Source: Bombyx mori
Lineage: Eukaryota; Arthropoda; Insecta; Lepidoptera; Bombycidae
DNA length: 64,000 bases
Direction: 5' to 3'
NCBI RefSeq assembly: GCF_030269925.1
Contig: NC_085116.1
Span: 5,952,001 to 6,016,000, forward strand
The translations under genes and the position numbers were made by a program. Below the pieces are notes generated by a model. It was not told the origin of the DNA. It searched no databases and worked only from the letters and a program-made list of their open reading frames with translations. Of the stretch, positions 58,750 to 64,000 are shown in pieces; positions within the stretch are counted from its first letter, which is position 1; every line of letters starts with the position of its first letter.

Positions 58750-59770
58750 TTGACGTAGGTATATTCCTTTGGCATTACTTTTAAAGTGATAGAAGATCGC
58801 GTGCTGTTCCGTGCTGGTATTGCATTCACGCGTGTCGGCGAAGCGAGACTGCAATGGTAACAAAATACTCGTCGATGTGAGTCAATACTTTCTAACTTAT
58901 TTGATTTTATAATTGTTGTTCTTTTTCATACTCTCCATTCATGGAAAGTGATTGTTATTTTGTTTTTTTTATTGTCATTTACGAACGTATTGGAAGTTTT
59001 TATTATTGTTAATTGGATAAAACAGTAATTGTAGTAATAGTATTATAAAATAATCTATGGCTTAACAAGCTGACAGTCCATCTTGTGTTAGGAGAATACC
59101 GAACTTCAGTGACACCACAACGTGATTGTCGTCATTTATCATCAAACGTCCAACAGGCAACACAAATACTGTAAAATTTGGTGATTTTGCCATGTTTTAG
59201 GAGAAAATTACAATAATTTTACGTACGCGTTTACGCTTACTAAGAGTATAGTCGAATTGTTTGTTCAGTCAAGAGCATATTATGTAGTTTTTTTTATTTT
59301 TGTAGTCCAAGTTTAATGCCCACCGGCGATGTATGCCGATTGCAACAGTCTCATATTTGCTATTATTGTCGATTACAGTACTTCAAGGCATTTTAGCATT
59401 TCCGCTTACTATTCGTCCTCTTTGCCGTTCGTATTTCGAAATGAAAATGGCGATCTACAATTTCTGATTAATTTTGATTGTTAATGGTTTTAAATTTACA
59501 TTATGTGCTTGCTCTTCTTCTATATGTAACAACCTTAAGTCAGATAATTTTAAAGGAAAATGTTGTTTATGGTTTTAATAAAAAATACGGCTGCTTAAAA
59601 AATCCAAGATGGCGGAATGACTTAATTAAAAATGATCTGAAATTTACGTTTTCAAATTTCAGAAACTATTATGTGAATAGGTAGGACTAATTTTGTGTAT
59701 TTTACTCGCGAAGCAGTTATATATTTCGGTTTAAATTGAATTTCTCGAGACAGGGGGCGAGATAGGTAGT
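58750..59770. other. AT-rich stretch, nothing recognised
   Basis: A very degenerate Bm1-like patch may lie at 59055-59125. No gene seen. Confidence 0.35.
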
Positions 59771-59773
59771 TGA

Positions 59774-60212
59774 AGCCGTCTTGGCCTAAAGGATATTCGT
59801 ATGTTGCGATGCACCGGTATTCGAATACTGCCGGCAGGTACCAATTTTCCAATGAAATACATACTCAACAAATGTTCACGATTCACTTCCACAGTGAAGG
59901 AATAACACCGTGTAATAAAAATCAAACCCGCAAAATTATAACTTGCGTAATCACTGGTGGTAGAACGCCTTGCGAGTTCGCACGATTAGGTATCGCCACC
60001 CTGTCTATTTCTGCCGTAAAGCAGTAAAGCGTTTCGGTTTGAAGGGCAGCCACAGTTAAAAGTAAAACCTTAGAACGCAACATTGTCATGTCTCAAGGTG
60101 GTTCGCGGCATTTACGTTGTAGATTACATTTACGTTGTCTATGGGCTCCGGTAACCACTTAACCTCAGGTAGGCCGTGAGCTTGTCCATCCAACTAAGCA
60201 ATAAAAAATAAA
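59774..60212 (+). mobile_element. Bm1 SINE, full length but diverged
   Basis: Head GCCGTCTTGGCCTAAAGGATA lacks the usual AGACG..GGTGC stretch. The body has a TTACGTTGTAGA partial duplication near 60113-60142. Poly(A) follows CAATAAA. Confidence 0.85.
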
Positions 60213-60764
60213 ATAAAAGTCCTAAGCACCGGGCATGCCATGCTAGCATGTTCGTCCGACGATTGAAATTCGACCATATTTCTTTTAAGTAGCAACGTAT
60301 TTACAACGATCCTGTATAGTCATAATTCGTTTTGATAATATCATCGCAAACCACGCTACAAAACAATATTATTTATAGTTCTATAACTGGTAAATGTAGT
60401 GCACATTCTAGGAAGATGTTAAACACGAGTGAGCCACGCTTGTGTCGCAAACGGTTCTGGTACGTCGCTCGTGCTGCAACATTGATGACGTAACGTGTCT
60501 CTGACTCGAAAATATTCACTGAGGACATTACTACTATGGTACAATTGTATTGTCGAAGAAGCTAGCTGCAATACATTGTAATGTTGCTATTAATGTCTCT
60601 CTAATCTTAACGTTGACAAATTTCCGTGTTGCTCGAGTATCCTTGAGTATGATCCTGTATTTTAGAATGACTATTCTGGAATACAGAATTGGGATGCCTG
60701 GATATAGGATGTTTTTCTGAAATGAGGTAGCCTAGTAAGTAGCCCGGCGTTAAGATGTTCAACT

Positions 60765-60883
60765 ACGTGTAGCTGTTAGCAAATCTCGCCCCTTCTGGCT
60801 GAGCCCTTGCTCGCCCACCTGTCCTTGTGAAACTGGAAAGGCGTCCGGGCCACCAGTAAACCATCAATTATTAAAAAAAAAAA
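60765..60883 (+). mobile_element. 119-bp LINE 3' remnant with 8-bp duplication
   Basis: GTTAGCAAATCTCGCC..CGGGCCACCAGTAAACCATC and poly(A), flanked by GTTCAACT at 60757-60764 and 60884-60891. Same 3' UTR as the LINE at 36661. Confidence 0.75.
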
Positions 60884-60889
60884 GTTCAA

Positions 60890-62230
60890 CTGCTGTGAGC
60901 TTTGTCGGCCATCAATGTAATTAAAACTATTAAAGGTCTATCTTATACGCAATGTACTTCGAATTAAGGCAACACGGCAAGCTTAATTGAGTCATCTTTC
61001 TTGGTTTCTAAACAAAAGAGGGATGATCCCAAAAATAAGTGTTTTTTTTTTCGACAGTGTTATTATTTTGTGTGCGATCATACCTACTCGTATCTAAGTC
61101 ACGAATTATACCCAAGTTAAATTTAAGTAACGGTTATTTTTAATCGCTTCCGACTTAATAGGTACCCATGCTATAGAACATTGAATTTATACTATGTTAT
61201 TGTAAAAAAACCCCTTCAAACGAGGTCACCAATTTAATATGAGGTATACAATTCCTAGGTCAAGATATACGTATAGACGATTTAAAAAAATCCAGGGTCA
61301 TAATAAGATGCCTCGTGTGCTCGTATTGAGTTATGCAAAGTTGCTAAGCTTAGAGCACTGGGAGAGACATAAAAAACAAAATCAATTGTTTGTAAGCACC
61401 TAGGATATCATACACAGCTTCAAAAGTATTGGCAGCTTTCCAATTAATTCAATTAGTTCTAGCTCACAGAATAAAATTTCGTAAGCAATTATCGATTGTA
61501 GGATCCACAGCTTATATCCACCACGAAGTATGGGTTACGGATTGAAGTTTAGATCAACTGTGATTACCAAAGAATCATGATCTAGGTTTTAATATGGGTG
61601 ATGGAATTCACGTTGTGATATTAACGGATGAATAAAACATGATGAAGATTTTACAGTTTAGTGGGAAAAGCTAGAAGATACGACAATTTTTTTTCTGATT
61701 CATACAACATTAACCCTGTCAAATATTTTGGTCTTTGCAATAGTTATTTGTTATTTTCTAGTTTGAAAATGCGTCATCGATTTTATGTGACTTACTTCGC
61801 ACACGACCTCATTCAGTCGGACCTTAATAAATGTTTCTGAACTCTCCGATCCGTTACATTATAATAAAGATACATACATACATGTACATAAATGATGAAT
61901 CGGTGTTGATTTTGCGGATCCCGTTATCCTTTTTGCTTGTCGAACAAAATGTTTTTTGTTCTCACAAAATATATAGTTAAAGTTTAAAATTTGATTGTCT
62001 CGGTGATGTATTGGTTGGGATACGTTCTCGATTCTGGGAATTTTTCGAAGCGTGCACTGTCCTTTATTTATTCATTGCCTGGATGGGTGAACGAGCTGAC
62101 ACACCTGATGTAAAGTGGTCCATTGAAAAAGACACAATGTGAACGCTACCATTTACTTTGGAGTTCTTCGATCTGTGACACGCTTCAAACCTGTACTGTA
62201 AAATTTCTTGTACTGTAAAAACTGAGACTT
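60890..62230. other. AT-rich stretch, nothing recognised
   Basis: Apart from a Bm1-like trace at 62075-62115, no feature could be supported. Confidence 0.4.
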
Positions 62231-62235
62231 AGAAC

Positions 62236-62590
62236 TCACCTACTGGTGGTAGGAACTCTTGTGAGTCCGCGCGGGTGGGTACCGCCACCCTGCCTATTTC
62301 TGTCGTGAAGCAGTAATGCGTTTCGGTTTGAAGGCTGGGGCAGCCGTTATAATTATCCTTGAGACCTTAGAACTTATATCTCAAGGTGGGTGGCGCATTT
62401 ACGTTGTAGATGTCTATGGGCTCCAGTAACCGCTTAACCGGTGTTAAGTGGTTACTGGAGCTCATCCACGCATCTTAGCAATAAAAAAGTCTCGGTTGTG
62501 ACTTGGGCGGCGGCATTGACGTGGTCTATAGATTCCGGTGACCACTTAACATCAGGTGGGCCGTGCGCTCGTCCACCCATTTCACTATTT
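62236..62590 (+). mobile_element. Rearranged Bm1 copies
   Basis: A headless Bm1 body starts CCTACTGGTGGTAGGAACTC. Its tail contains AACCGGTGTTAAGTGGTTACTGGAG, an inverted piece of the same tail. It is followed by a second partial tail at 62510-62582 (CATTGACGTGGTCTATAGAT..CGTCCACCCATTTC). Confidence 0.75.
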
Positions 62591-64000
62591 AAACAAAAAC
62601 AATAACTTACCAAAACATAAACAGATAACTTCGTTCCTAGCGTTCCCGCTAAAAAGTATTTTTATAACAATTCTCTTACAAGAAAAAACAAAATATATCA
62701 CAAATTATTATGTATTTCTAACGTTATTTTATTTAAAACCTTCTGCGTTTTGGGTTCTAATAACTAATTTCGGTCCATGTTGTATGATAATATATTCTCA
62801 CCTTGTCATAATCGAGGTACCGCTCATAAATCAAAAATTATGGTCTGAACGAATTTCCACCGAATAAATATGATTATGGTTGACAGCTAACCGCTCGATA
62901 TCGTGCAATACTAGAGAATCTATACTATTCAAATAAAAGGCATCAAAAGGGAAGAAGTAAACTCTTAAATTTATTCTACAAAACGTTTCGAGCCTAAAAA
63001 AAAATTAAACAGACAGCATTAAAACGTTTCATATTGTGCAATTAGCAATTTGGTATGCAAACCAATTCAAAATTAATTGGTATAATTCTTACACACTTTA
63101 AATACATGTCGATGTGAGCCGTTAAAACGAGGTCAGCCTTTACTGATTTTATTTAATGGTAATATAAAATACAATGATGCTTTAACCCTTTGACTGTCAT
63201 GTGGGTTAACGATGCCCTACGTGGATCACTGAAGTTATTGTCGATTTGTGTTAATAAGCGCCTGGATTGACTAACGTTGACTTTTGTTTGTTAATGTATG
63301 TTTTAGTCTTTTATGTCTCTTAGTGTACTAGATATTCCGGCGCCTTTGTAACCGAAATCGTCATAGGCACCCGCGACCTAAGCGGCAGTCGAAAGGTTAA
63401 GGCATACGATACGATCATATTGTCAAAAATTTTGATTGTTGACGCCAATTTTCTTTGTTTATCCTTTCTGTTAGCGACTGTACTCTCGAATGATTACAAA
63501 ATGCACAGTAGTTACACATTTGTTGAGAATTCGGGTCCTTAATTATTCTGGACATTATGAGAATAATCTTTAAGGATAACTTGTCCACAGTTCGGATTAG
63601 ATAATAATGAGGGGTTTTGCGTGAAAATATTAATTGGTCTGTCTCTTACGAAGATATGCGATCGCGGTCTTTTCGAGTCGAATTTTTACTTAACTATTTC
63701 CTAATTTTCCAGTCCCTAAATTTGGTTGAGAAAGCAGACAGACGTATTGTTGAATGCAGGCCTAAATATTCTAAGTGTGAAGCAAGACTGCAGATTATCG
63801 ATTTGAAGGATAGGACAATTGGTGTATTTTAAAAGGATATATCTCCAAAACAAGGGTAATGGTGGAGTAAGCTTCAGTAGCCATGTTAAGTGGCATGTAG
63901 TTGGAAGCTAGTTGATCGACCTAGTATAAGAAATGGTGAATTTATTTTATTCGAAACAGATTGCAAAAACTAAATACCATAACGTTCGCATAACAAGACC
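62591..64000. other. AT-rich stretch to the window end
   Basis: No repeat family or exon could be assigned; reading frames here lack coding character. Confidence 0.35.

Noticed and set aside
63617..63832. 71-residue plus-strand ORF near the window end
   Set aside because: No domain, no splice partner and ordinary length for chance in this base composition.

Overview
This is a piece of a lepidopteran nuclear genome, almost certainly from the silkworm genus Bombyx. The DNA is AT-rich, the genes are split by GT..AG introns, and the window carries more than a dozen copies of the tRNA-derived SINE Bm1, plus Helitron ends, Jockey-, R1-, CR1- and RTE-type LINE fragments, mariner copies, a solo LTR and hAT-like elements. 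There is no prokaryotic gene organisation and no CRISPR array or rRNA.

Three protein-coding genes can be assembled exon by exon with matching splice phases. (1) Minus strand, 402-8210: a three-exon gene for an unrecognised 251-residue proline/tyrosine-rich protein. (2) Plus strand, 12070-24381: an 11-exon Rif1 gene (about 2258 residues), with an N-terminal helical-repeat region, a long disordered middle, PILK and RVSF-type PP1 docking motifs and a C-terminal DNA-binding-like segment. (3) Minus strand, 26061-33919: a 10-exon Ptr (patched-related) gene, an RND/sterol-sensing membrane protein of 1066 residues. Rif1 and Ptr converge on a 1.7 kb AT-rich interval. The small gene and Rif1 are divergent and are separated by a GC-rich foldback element.

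From about 34 kb to the end no host gene could be assembled. This half is a transposon landscape. 35.9-37.7 kb is Helitron DNA that received two 5'-truncated LINEs with perfect target-site duplications (14 and 11 bp) and holds an 18-bp minisatellite. 39418-44424 is a 5.0 kb block with hAT-like ends and a perfect 8-bp duplication (CCTTAGAT); it encloses an RTE fragment, an R1 element split by a CR1/Jockey-like element with a long open reverse-transcriptase frame, and a mariner fragment. 50.4-51.7 kb is a mariner element of the DD34D type spoiled by one frameshift. 52850-53225 is a solo LTR with a 4-bp duplication. The last 10 kb is mostly unannotatable AT-rich DNA with scattered Bm1 copies.

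The genes are unrelated in function: replication timing/PP1 recruitment (Rif1), a patched-like transporter (Ptr) and an uncharacterised possible adaptor. The most unusual object is the 5 kb hAT-bounded composite, because a 258-bp relative with the same terminal sequence lies in the last Rif1 intron.
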